Assembly (NCBI RefSeq): GCF_050433445.1
Contig: NZ_JBNPXF010000019.1
Coordinates: 3,257 to 67,256, forward strand
Direction of reading: 5' to 3'
From: Kroppenstedtia sanguinis
GTDB lineage: Bacteria > Bacillota > Bacilli > Thermoactinomycetales > DSM-45169
DNA: 64,000 bases
Part shown: piece after piece, positions 52,978 to 59,962 of the stretch
Layout: every line of letters starts with the position of its first letter
Numbering within the stretch: the stretch's first letter is position 1
Notes under the pieces: model-generated
Databases searched by the model: none
Told to the model about the DNA's origin: nothing
The model's input: only the letters and a program-made list of their open reading frames with translations
Made by a program: the position numbers and the translations under genes

Positions 52978-53058
52978 ACGTCACCATCATTAAAACGCGT
53001 TTTTATCTTCAGGTGTTTCCCCCGCCGCAGCCAGGAAAAGCTTTTTCTCACCCTGCCT

Positions 53059-54084
53059 TTAATTTCCTCCCAAAAATCGGGCCATTCCCTGGACGGCTTC
53101 CCCCGCATCCGGTCCCTCAGCTGTCACTGTGATTTCTGTTCCAGGTAAACGACGGATGAGGACCATCCGGCCCCAATCCTTTCCATTGTACTCTTTGTCC
53201 CCCCGCCGAAGGGTAAGCTTAGATGAATACTTCTTCGCCTGGTTCACAATCTCCAGGGCAGTGAAGTAACGATGTAGCTTCACCGTTTTCTCATGATTTA
53301 CACCTTCCTGCCCTCCGTCATCTGGAGAAGTTCCCGGACCGGGGGAGGGTCGATCAGCTGGGGGGTCACCCACTTCGGGAGAATCCGTCGGGCTTTCGTC
53401 TTCCCCTTTCTTCCCATCCTCTCCCGCCTCCGGATCCTCTTCTTCTTTTCCTTTGGAGGGATCCGAGGAGTCTTCATCCTTCTCTTTCTCCAACTCATCG
53501 GAGAGAATCCCGTTGATTTTTTCCTCCGCTTCAGATGAGCTCATGGAAGAAAAACCACTGCGCAAATCGATCCAGATCCCACCTTCGGGCCGTGCCAGCG
53601 AGGCTTCTTTCAGCGTATCCAACTCCAGGGAAGGCATGGCAGCCCCTTCCGCTTCCATGCCTTCGACACGTAGATACACATCGTGAAGGACGATGGAGGG
53701 CATCAGGGAGTCCAGTTGCAAGGGTTTTTCAAAACGGATAAAATCGTCTGCTTTGATTTTAAACCCAATCGCGTTGGCCTTCAGCGACAATCCCTGAATG
53801 GTCACGGTCCCCGAATCCTCCATGCGCACCCCCCAACTTCCCTGACCCGAGGAGTAGGATCCGCCCATTCGCATGCCGGATATTTGGGATTGATCGATAT
53901 CCATCTTCAACACCAATCCCTGATGACCGGACCCCAGTCCCAGCAGCATCCCTTTGGACTCGATCCGATCCGCACGGATCACCAATTCCTCCGATGCTTT
54001 CCCAGCGGCGGACACGGAAGGCACAGAGACCATGAGGAGGGATAAGATCAAACCCAACACAACATAAGATTTTCCTTTTTTCAA
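53059..54084 (-). CDS. exported protein with DUF6230-like N domain and C-terminal HPr-like domain
   Basis: A 341-residue protein. It has a signal peptide (VVLGLILSLLMVSVPSVSAA), then about 150 residues of beta-rich sequence similar in style to the neighbouring DUF6230-like protein (ELVIRADRIESKGMLLG), an acidic Ser/Pro/Glu linker of about 75 residues, and residues 268-341 that align with HPr: KKYSSKLTLRRGDKEYNGKD, VLIRRLPGTEITVTAEGPDA, GEAVQGMARFLG. The active-site HARPA of HPr is replaced by HRYFTA, so the phosphorylatable His lies out of place or is missing. AGGGGG seven bases before the TTG at 54084 decides the start. Last gene of a three-gene operon. Confidence 0.7.
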   Translation of the reverse strand: MKKGKSYVVLGLILSLLMVSVPSVSAAGKASEELVIRADRIESKGMLLGLGSGHQGLVLKMDIDQSQISGMRMGGSYSSGQGSWGVRMEDSGTVTIQGLSLKANAIGFKIKADDFIRFEKPLQLDSLMPSIVLHDVYLRVEGMEAEGAAMPSLELDTLKEASLARPEGGIWIDLRSGFSSMSSSEAEEKINGILSDELEKEKDEDSSDPSKGKEEEDPEAGEDGKKGEDESPTDSPEVGDPPADRPSPGPGTSPDDGGQEGVNHEKTVKLHRYFTALEIVNQAKKYSSKLTLRRGDKEYNGKDWGRMVLIRRLPGTEITVTAEGPDAGEAVQGMARFLGGN

Positions 54085-54165
54085 CAGCGTTCCCCCTCCC
54101 GCGTACCGCAGATCCCCTGTTCTGGGAACGGGAAACCACGTTTTTTCCTGAGAAAACAACTTCCA

Positions 54166-54630
54166 TCATCCCGTGGCAGACTCTCCGATCGACGTTTTTT
54201 CCTCTACAAAATCCCCCTCTATCCGAACCTGACCCTTCTCTTTCTTCTGATCCCAGGCTATACACAGACACCCGCCTACGATTCCCAGCAACATCCCGAT
54301 CACCAGGCCACCCAGGGCTCCCATCAGGGAGAGAATCGAGAGGAGGATCCCGAAGACTCCGAGCACGCGGACATACTGGGGCATAAACCAGCCGATAAGA
54401 CCACAGGTAAGCAACAGACCCCCAAACAGGATTCCAGTGAAGGCGAAGTTACCCGGAACAAAGGTGAGCCAGTATAATTGGACCGGTATATATAAGGTCA
54501 ACAGCCCGGAGAGTATAAGCAATGTCAGTCCCGCCCGGGGCCGACGCGCTGACCCTCTCTTGTCAGCGCTCCTCCCAGGCAGATCTGGCTCAGGCGACAC
54601 CTCTTGATTCGTCACAGCCGACTCACCCAT
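54166..54630 (-). CDS. DUF6114-like membrane protein
   Basis: A 154-residue protein with a Pro/Arg-rich cytoplasmic N terminus and four hydrophobic segments (LTLLILSGLLTLYIPVQLYW, FTGILFGGLLLTCGLIGWF, VFGILLSILSLMGALGGL, GMLLGIVGGCLCIAW). The layout and its position next to a DUF6230-like gene fit DUF6114 proteins, which accompany DUF6230 in actinomycetes. No function is known. GAAGGAGTG precedes the ATG. It lies between the two exported-protein genes. Confidence 0.6.
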   Translation of the reverse strand: MGESAVTNQEVSPEPDLPGRSADKRGSARRPRAGLTLLILSGLLTLYIPVQLYWLTFVPGNFAFTGILFGGLLLTCGLIGWFMPQYVRVLGVFGILLSILSLMGALGGLVIGMLLGIVGGCLCIAWDQKKEKGQVRIEGDFVEEKTSIGESATG

Positions 54631-54652
54631 ACCGAATCACTCCTTCCTCAGA

Positions 54653-55195
54653 TCACTTGATTTTGTGCAACTCCAGTTTCATTCCCGGAAGGGAAATGCT
54701 GTCATTGTAGAGGTAATGTCCCCGGATTTTGGGTTTCTTCAATACCAAAACCGGCGCATTCATCTCAAATTTCCGCCGAAAATCATTGGAGTAATTGTCT
54801 TTGATGGTCAACTTTTTGAAATTGTGATCCGCTGCGATCCGACTCATATCCAGCACCATTCCGTTAGATGTGACTTCTCCGGAAGCCGTGATCATAATCC
54901 GAAATTTAGTTCCCCCCGGCACATTGACATCTTTGAACAGTTTCAACCCCTTGATTTTGGCATCCATCTGAGTGGCCACTTGGGGAACCGACTTTTTGTC
55001 GCTGGTATCCCCCACATGGGGGAAGAGTTTAAACTTCGTGATATCGATCTGCTCCGCCTCAATCGTGAATCCCCCGACGCCGGCTATAGGCACAGCCATC
55101 GCCACTCCGCCTGCATAGATACCGGAGACCACAGCTATCAGGAGCGCCAGCGAAATCGTCAAGCTGGACCAAAATATCTTCCCACGATACTTCAT
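54653..55195 (-). CDS. DUF6230-like exported protein
   Basis: A 180-residue protein with an N-terminal signal or anchor (WSSLTISLALLIAVVSGIYA) and a beta-rich extracytoplasmic part containing GGFTIEAEQIDITKFKLFPH, PQVATQMDAKIKGLKLFKDV and SNGMVLDMSRIAADHNFKKL, the character of the DUF6230 family. The role is unknown. GGGGTGAG precedes the ATG. First gene of the operon with the DUF6114-like protein and the HPr-like protein; a cre-like site lies 75 bases upstream. Confidence 0.65.
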   Translation of the reverse strand: MKYRGKIFWSSLTISLALLIAVVSGIYAGGVAMAVPIAGVGGFTIEAEQIDITKFKLFPHVGDTSDKKSVPQVATQMDAKIKGLKLFKDVNVPGGTKFRIMITASGEVTSNGMVLDMSRIAADHNFKKLTIKDNYSNDFRRKFEMNAPVLVLKKPKIRGHYLYNDSISLPGMKLELHKIK

Positions 55196-55269
55196 CCGAT
55201 CTCACCCCATCCTGTGGATTATTTTCATCTGACCAGTCAGCAGTATCCAGCTGCCGGAAAACAGCTGCA

Positions 55270-55283
55270 AGAAAGCGCTTGCA
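55270..55283 (-). promoter_or_regulatory. candidate cre (CcpA) operator between divergent promoters
   Basis: On the minus strand TGCAAGCGCTTTCT matches the cre consensus TGNAANCGNWWNCA at 13 of 14 positions. A weak promoter (TTGCAG, 17 bases, GATACT) overlaps it. It lies between the DUF6230-like operon and the LuxR-type gene. Confidence 0.4.
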
Positions 55284-55491
55284 ATTCAAGTTCTGGTCAG
55301 ATCCCCGCCTTTTGGTGGTTATCGGAAATTGTATAATCATTCAAACTCTTCAGCAACCCTCTTATTCAGGGAATGATGTTCCCCATAAACATAGGGGGTC
55401 CCTCTGAACTCATATCTTTTGATATACTTTATTCAAGACGAAAAAACACTCGGTCATCAAGTGAAAATATTCAAAGAAGAGGGCGGTTGGA

Positions 55492-56700
55492 ATGCAGATT
55501 CCGGCTTTTTTGACCACTCCTTTGATTCCACATCACGAATTGCAACAATTGATGAATACGATCTACTCTGGCTACCCGGAAGCTCTGGCCAATTGGAAAG
55601 TGAAACTGTCCATCCTTCATGGCTCCGAAGAGGAGAAGCGCTCGATCCATGAGCTGTTTCAATTTTTGATGCGGAACATCGGTATGCTCCCCTCCCAATC
55701 TGAGGAGTTTGAAAAAAAGTTCCTTCATTTACTCCGACGGCGGCGGGCTGTCTTGGACAACAGCCGAGTGATCCTCACCCTGGGGATCTTTGAAGAGATT
55801 ATCATGGGGCTACTCTGGAAGGATCCACATCTCTCGGAGATCCATACTTATTATCGTTGGCTCCATTCCTTGATACTCTTTTTGACTTTCTCCGTTTACC
55901 AAGAGGAATGTACAAAAAATACAGACTATTCGGGGGACGGTACGGTCCCGGATCCCGCCGGAAATCCAGATATCCATTCTATGCCTTCCCTGTGGCAGAC
56001 GATTCTCCGTTTTGATGAATTGCTACTAACCTCCCGTTCCCTGGAAGAGTTGTTGACGGATTCGGTCCGATTTATCGTGGAAAATACCCAGTATCATCGA
56101 GGCGCCCTTTTTTGGTACTCCTCCGTCACCCGTACAGTGGAAGGAATCTACTCCTATCAGGTGGATCTCACTAAAGTGCGACAGGTGCGGGCATTGGAGT
56201 CCAACATTCCGGGAATCGCATGGGCCATCCGGGAGACCCGCCCTATTTATCTGCAGGACGCCAAGCTTTTTTTTCCCCTTTATTATGTAAAGCAATTTCG
56301 GCTGACTTCTTTACTCGCCTGCACTTTGTACGGAGAAAACAAGCAACCCGCGGGTTTTCTCCTGCTGGATCAAGACGGAGAGCCCTTCGATCATCCAGAT
56401 GCCAAAGGACTCCGTCTGCTGGAGTTTTTAATCGCCCGCGTCTCTATGGTTCTACGGGTGAAATTGTATGAGAGCACTCCCTTATCCCCACGACCTCCTG
56501 CTTCCAAATTGCTGACCCGCAGAGAGCAAGAACTCCTGCAGATGATCGCTTACGGGTACTCCACCAAACACATCGGTGAGCTCCTCCATATCAGCGAGCA
56601 TACTGCTGCAGAGTACGCCCAGACCACCCTGAAAAAACTGAATGCCAAAAACCGATCGGAGGCTGTAGCCAAAGGGTTTCGTCTCGGAATTATCCAGTAG
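55492..56700 (+). CDS. LuxR-family regulator with GAF-like domain
   Basis: The product of 402 residues has a helical N-terminal region, a GAF-like central domain (LEELLTDSVRFIVENTQYHR, GIAWAIRETRPIYLQDAKLF and LACTLYGENKQPAGFLLLDQ) and a C-terminal LuxR helix-turn-helix (LTRREQELLQMIAYGYSTKH). The ligand is unknown. GAGGGCGG lies five bases before the ATG. It is divergent from the DUF6230-like operon, so it may control it. Confidence 0.88.
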   Translation: MQIPAFLTTPLIPHHELQQLMNTIYSGYPEALANWKVKLSILHGSEEEKRSIHELFQFLMRNIGMLPSQSEEFEKKFLHLLRRRRAVLDNSRVILTLGIFEEIIMGLLWKDPHLSEIHTYYRWLHSLILFLTFSVYQEECTKNTDYSGDGTVPDPAGNPDIHSMPSLWQTILRFDELLLTSRSLEELLTDSVRFIVENTQYHRGALFWYSSVTRTVEGIYSYQVDLTKVRQVRALESNIPGIAWAIRETRPIYLQDAKLFFPLYYVKQFRLTSLLACTLYGENKQPAGFLLLDQDGEPFDHPDAKGLRLLEFLIARVSMVLRVKLYESTPLSPRPPASKLLTRREQELLQMIAYGYSTKHIGELLHISEHTAAEYAQTTLKKLNAKNRSEAVAKGFRLGIIQ

Positions 56701-56785
56701 GGGTTATACCCAGTTGAAGAACCGGTAAAAATAGAGAAAGAACCTGGGTTCCCAATAACTACCGAGAGGAAAGCTTGGCTCCACC

Positions 56786-56815
56786 TTGACGCACCCCATC
56801 CTGAAATACTATAAT
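56786..56815 (+). promoter_or_regulatory. sigma-A promoter of the IDEAL-domain gene
   Basis: TTGACG (56786-56791) and a perfect TATAAT (56810-56815) with an 18-base spacer. The leader to the ATG would be about 200 bases. Nothing coding is seen in the 319-base gap 56701-57019. Confidence 0.65.
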
Positions 56816-56977
56816 TCTACAAAAGAAAAATGAAGTGGAAAAATAAAAAACTTCATTCAAAAAATCTTCAGTCAAGTCTGGTCCGGAGAGGAATCATGAA
56901 CCATCGTCCTTTCCCGCCCCTCCCATAGGAGGGCAAGTGAACTCCTTTCACCCCAACAACCATGTCAATGGTCCAGT

Positions 56978-56993
56978 TCGGCGAGCTCGCCGA
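56978..56993. promoter_or_regulatory. perfect 16-bp palindrome in the leader of the IDEAL-domain gene
   Basis: TCGGCGAGCTCGCCGA is fully self-complementary, 27 bases upstream of the start. It could be an operator or an RNA hairpin close to the ribosome site. Confidence 0.4.
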
Positions 56994-57019
56994 CATCCAT
57001 CCAAAGGTGGTGTATAACC

Positions 57020-57361
57020 ATGACGACCCTCCTTCATTCAAATATGCAGGTCGGAGACTGGGTAAGAGGAAAAACGAACGAAGATGAATTGTTCCAAGGA
57101 TATATTGAGTCCATCCAACTGAAAAAAGGAACGGTGAAAATCCGGGTGACCCAATCAGATCATCAGCAGATGATCGGTGAGCTCGCCGCTAGCACTCCGG
57201 ATCGAATCCGGCTCTTGGAAGAGATGCCACCCGATCAGGAAGGTCATCTCCTCAACTTCATCGACCTCGCTCTGTCCACCAAGGACAGGAAATGGTTTAT
57301 GGAATTAACCCACACCTTGGAACAAGTTCGCATCACGGAAAACAATAAATTGGTTTCCTGA
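57020..57361 (+). CDS. IDEAL-domain protein
   Basis: A 113-residue protein with a KOW/Tudor-like N-terminal part (MQVGDWVRGKTNEDELFQGY to KGTVKIRVT) and the C-terminal IDEAL motif FIDLALSTKDRKWFMELT. IDEAL-domain proteins include regulators of ComK stability in Bacillus; no competence gene is near. AAAGGTGG lies upstream of the ATG. It has its own promoter and shares a bidirectional terminator with ykpA. Confidence 0.85.
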   Translation: MTTLLHSNMQVGDWVRGKTNEDELFQGYIESIQLKKGTVKIRVTQSDHQQMIGELAASTPDRIRLLEEMPPDQEGHLLNFIDLALSTKDRKWFMELTHTLEQVRITENNKLVS

Positions 57362-57372
57362 CGGATATATAT

Positions 57373-57416
57373 AAAAAGGGATCCCCGCCGCATGCAAGGC
57401 GAGGGATCCCTTTTTT
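57373..57416. terminator. bidirectional terminator between convergent genes
   Basis: AAAAAGGGATCCC (from 57373) pairs with GGGATCCCTTTTTT (to 57416), extended by GCC/GGC. It lies between the IDEAL gene and the ABC-F gene. Confidence 0.9.
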
Positions 57417-57420
57417 ATAA

Positions 57421-59037
57421 CTACAGATACATCTCTTTCACTTTTTGCTGCAATTCTTCATCCTCCAGATACTCATCATAGGTGGTCATCTTATCCACCA
57501 GACCTTGGGGGGTGATCTCCATAATCCGGTTGGCCACTGTCTGGACCAATTGGTGGTCGTGGGAGGTGAAGAGAATTGTCCCCGGAAATTCCTCCAACCC
57601 CTTGTTCAACGCCGTAATGGACTCCATATCTAGGTGGTTGGTCGGATCATCCAGGATCAGTACATTGGCTCCGGAAAGCATCATCCGAGACAACATGCAA
57701 CGCACTTTTTCCCCACCCGAGAGGACCTGAGCTTTCTTCATCACTTCATCCCCGGAAAAAAGCATCCGCCCCAGGAACCCACGGACAAAGGTCTCCGATT
57801 GATCTGTTGAGTACTGACGGAGCCAATCGACCAAACTGAGATCTACCCCGTCAAAGTATGCATTGTGATCCTTGGGAAAATGGGTGCGGCTGGTAGTGAT
57901 CCCCCAGTGGATTTCACCGGTATCGGCTTCCAGTTCCCCGGCGAGAATCTGTAACAGGGTCGTCTTTGCCAAACCGTCCGGCCCGACAAAAGCGATTTTA
58001 TCCCCCTTATTCACTGTGAACCGAAGGTTGTCCAGCACCTTCTCCCCATCCACGGTCTTTGACAGCCCTTCCACCTGAAGCAGATCATTGCCCGCCTCCC
58101 GCTCCGGCTCAAAGTGGATGAAGGGATAGCGGCGGGAGGAGGGCTTGATATCCTCCAGGCTCAGTTTGTCCAACATTTTCTTGCGGGAAGTGGCCTGCCT
58201 CGCCTTGGACTTGTGAGCGCTGAAGCGCGCAATGAAGGTCTCCAGTTGCTTCCGCTTTTCCTCCATCTTCTTGTTCTTCTCCTTGGCCAGGGACAAGGCC
58301 AGTTGGCTGGATTCGTACCAGAAGTCATAGTTGCCCACGTAAAGCCGAATCTCCCCAAAATCGATATCCGCCATGTGGGTGCAGACGGTGTTGAGAAAAT
58401 GACGGTCGTGGGAGACGACGATCACGATGTTATCAAAATTGAGCAGAAAATCCTCCAACCACCGAACCGCCTGCATATCTAAGTGGTTGGTCGGCTCATC
58501 CAGCAGCAGAATATCCGGTTGGCCGAACAAGGCCTGGGCCAAAAGCACCTTCACCTTGTCACTGTCCTCCAGATCCTTCATCTGTCGGGTGTGAAACTCC
58601 TCGGGGACACCCAACCCGGACAACAGCTGGGCCGCCTCTGCCTCCGCCTCCCAGCCGTTCAGCTCGGCAAACTCCCCTTCCAATTCCGCCGCCCGCACTC
58701 CGTCTTCCTCGGAAAAATCCGGTTTGGCATAAAGGACATCTTTCTCTTTCATGATGTCATAGAGCTGTTCATGGCCCATAATTACGGTTTCCAGTACTGG
58801 TACCTCATCATATTGGAAATGATCCTGCTTCAGGACCGCAATCCGCTGACCGGAAGTCACTTGGACCTCCCCTTTATTCGGCTCGATCTCCCCCGCTAGG
58901 ATCTTCAGAAAAGTCGACTTCCCTGCCCCGTTGGCCCCAATCAGACCATAACAATTGCCCGGGGTAAATTTGATGTTCACATCTTCAAACAACTTCCGCC
59001 CGCCAAAGCGCAGGCCGACGCCTTGCACTGTAATCAT
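57421..59037 (-). CDS. ykpA: ABC-F ATPase, YkpA type
   Basis: A 538-residue cytoplasmic protein with two ABC ATPase domains and no membrane domain, the ABC-F class that acts on ribosomes. The first domain has Walker A IGANGAGKST, a degenerate signature (DLEDSDKVKV) and ILLLDEPTNHLD; the linker holds SRKKMLDKLSLEDIKPSSRR; the second has the unusual Walker A VGPDGLAKTT, LSGGEKVRCML and ILDDPTNHLD. These oddities are typical of the YkpA/YbiT branch, so they are not damage. AAAGGACGG lies upstream of the ATG. Confidence 0.93.
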   Translation of the reverse strand: MITVQGVGLRFGGRKLFEDVNIKFTPGNCYGLIGANGAGKSTFLKILAGEIEPNKGEVQVTSGQRIAVLKQDHFQYDEVPVLETVIMGHEQLYDIMKEKDVLYAKPDFSEEDGVRAAELEGEFAELNGWEAEAEAAQLLSGLGVPEEFHTRQMKDLEDSDKVKVLLAQALFGQPDILLLDEPTNHLDMQAVRWLEDFLLNFDNIVIVVSHDRHFLNTVCTHMADIDFGEIRLYVGNYDFWYESSQLALSLAKEKNKKMEEKRKQLETFIARFSAHKSKARQATSRKKMLDKLSLEDIKPSSRRYPFIHFEPEREAGNDLLQVEGLSKTVDGEKVLDNLRFTVNKGDKIAFVGPDGLAKTTLLQILAGELEADTGEIHWGITTSRTHFPKDHNAYFDGVDLSLVDWLRQYSTDQSETFVRGFLGRMLFSGDEVMKKAQVLSGGEKVRCMLSRMMLSGANVLILDDPTNHLDMESITALNKGLEEFPGTILFTSHDHQLVQTVANRIMEITPQGLVDKMTTYDEYLEDEELQQKVKEMYL

Positions 59038-59193
59038 GGTTGCATCCGTCCTTTAAACCTGATCCATTCCCACCCAATTGTAACATGGAAACTCCAGAAG
59101 GGGATGGAAGAAAAGAAAGAACACAATATGTGTCCTGTTATCTGCCACCTGAGGGAGGGATGGGGAGGAAAGGATGAAAGAACTTCATCGTCA

Positions 59194-59453
59194 CAGGCGT
59201 GTTGATTCGCCCTATTTTAGGTAGGAAATGGGGTCGGGATTGTGGGGCTTTGATTCGCCTTTGCACCCATAGGGCACAAGTCTCGCCAGGGTCGCTTTCC
59301 GCTCCCGGGTCTCGCTATGCGTTCTTTGCAAGAGATCGTAGCCCTCCCACTCTCCCCGTCCCCTCAAGGGATATTTTACGATGGGGGGTAATGGGAAGAG
59401 TGAAAGGATCGTTTCGTTCCCGTCATCCATTTCCTGGTTAATCAACAGCTTTG
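59194..59453 (-). mobile_element. MITE-like element, 260 bp
   Basis: In reverse orientation: it begins CAGGCGTGTTGATTCGCC and ends TTAATCAACAGCTTTG. The flanks are TCATCGTCA (59185-59193) and CCATCGTCA (59454-59462), 8 of 9 identical. The interior matches the 244-bp copy at 49138, including the segment TTGCACCCATAGGGCAC. No coding capacity. Confidence 0.85.
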
Positions 59454-59500
59454 CCATCGTCAATATCGGGAAGGTCTGATCGACCAGAAAGAGTATAAAA

Positions 59501-59526
59501 AACAAAAAACCGCCCCGCAGGGCGAC
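59501..59526 (-). terminator. terminator of the small acidic gene
   Basis: CGCCC (59511-59515) pairs with GGGCG (59520-59524), followed on the minus strand by GTTTTTTGTTTTTT. Confidence 0.8.
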
Positions 59527-59527
59527 T

Positions 59528-59731
59528 TCACTCCTCATCTTCATTCACCTTCCGGATCTTCTCCATGACATCCATCGGACCGTCAAACACGGGACCATCA
59601 TACACTTGCTCCTGCATCAGGTCGACCTCCTCATCTTCTGGCCCCTGTTCAGGTTGCTTCTCTTCCGCCTGGCCTGTCAATTCCCCGGTCTTTTCATAGA
59701 TATTCTTCTCGTTTTCTTCTTTCCGTCTCAT
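59528..59731 (-). CDS. small acidic protein of unknown function
   Basis: A 67-residue, very hydrophilic protein rich in Glu (MRRKEENEKNIYEKTGELTG, then EQGPEDEEVDLMQEQVYDGP). AGGAGG five bases before the ATG and a terminator directly after the stop make it a convincing gene despite its composition. No family recognised; probably unstructured. Confidence 0.7.
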   Translation of the reverse strand: MRRKEENEKNIYEKTGELTGQAEEKQPEQGPEDEEVDLMQEQVYDGPVFDGPMDVMEKIRKVNEDEE

Positions 59732-59962
59732 GTGATCCTCCTAAATGGGTTGAATGGGTTGAGCATAGGATGGCTCCGGGTCCGATGAAATACACATAAA
59801 AAATCCAACCGATTGATTGCTTTTACACTTCCCTAATGAAAAACAGGCTTAATGATCCAAATTTCCCATCGGAAGATGGTATTCTACCAGCGACCCTTGC
59901 ACCCATGCCTTGAAAATTCACTCATTTCCGATAGAATCAATTCCAGAACAGGAGGGGTGTAC

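Noticed and set aside
57421..59037. Degenerate signature motif and odd second Walker A in the ABC-F protein considered as damage
   Set aside because: The YkpA/YbiT branch normally has such deviations, and the rest of the protein is well conserved.
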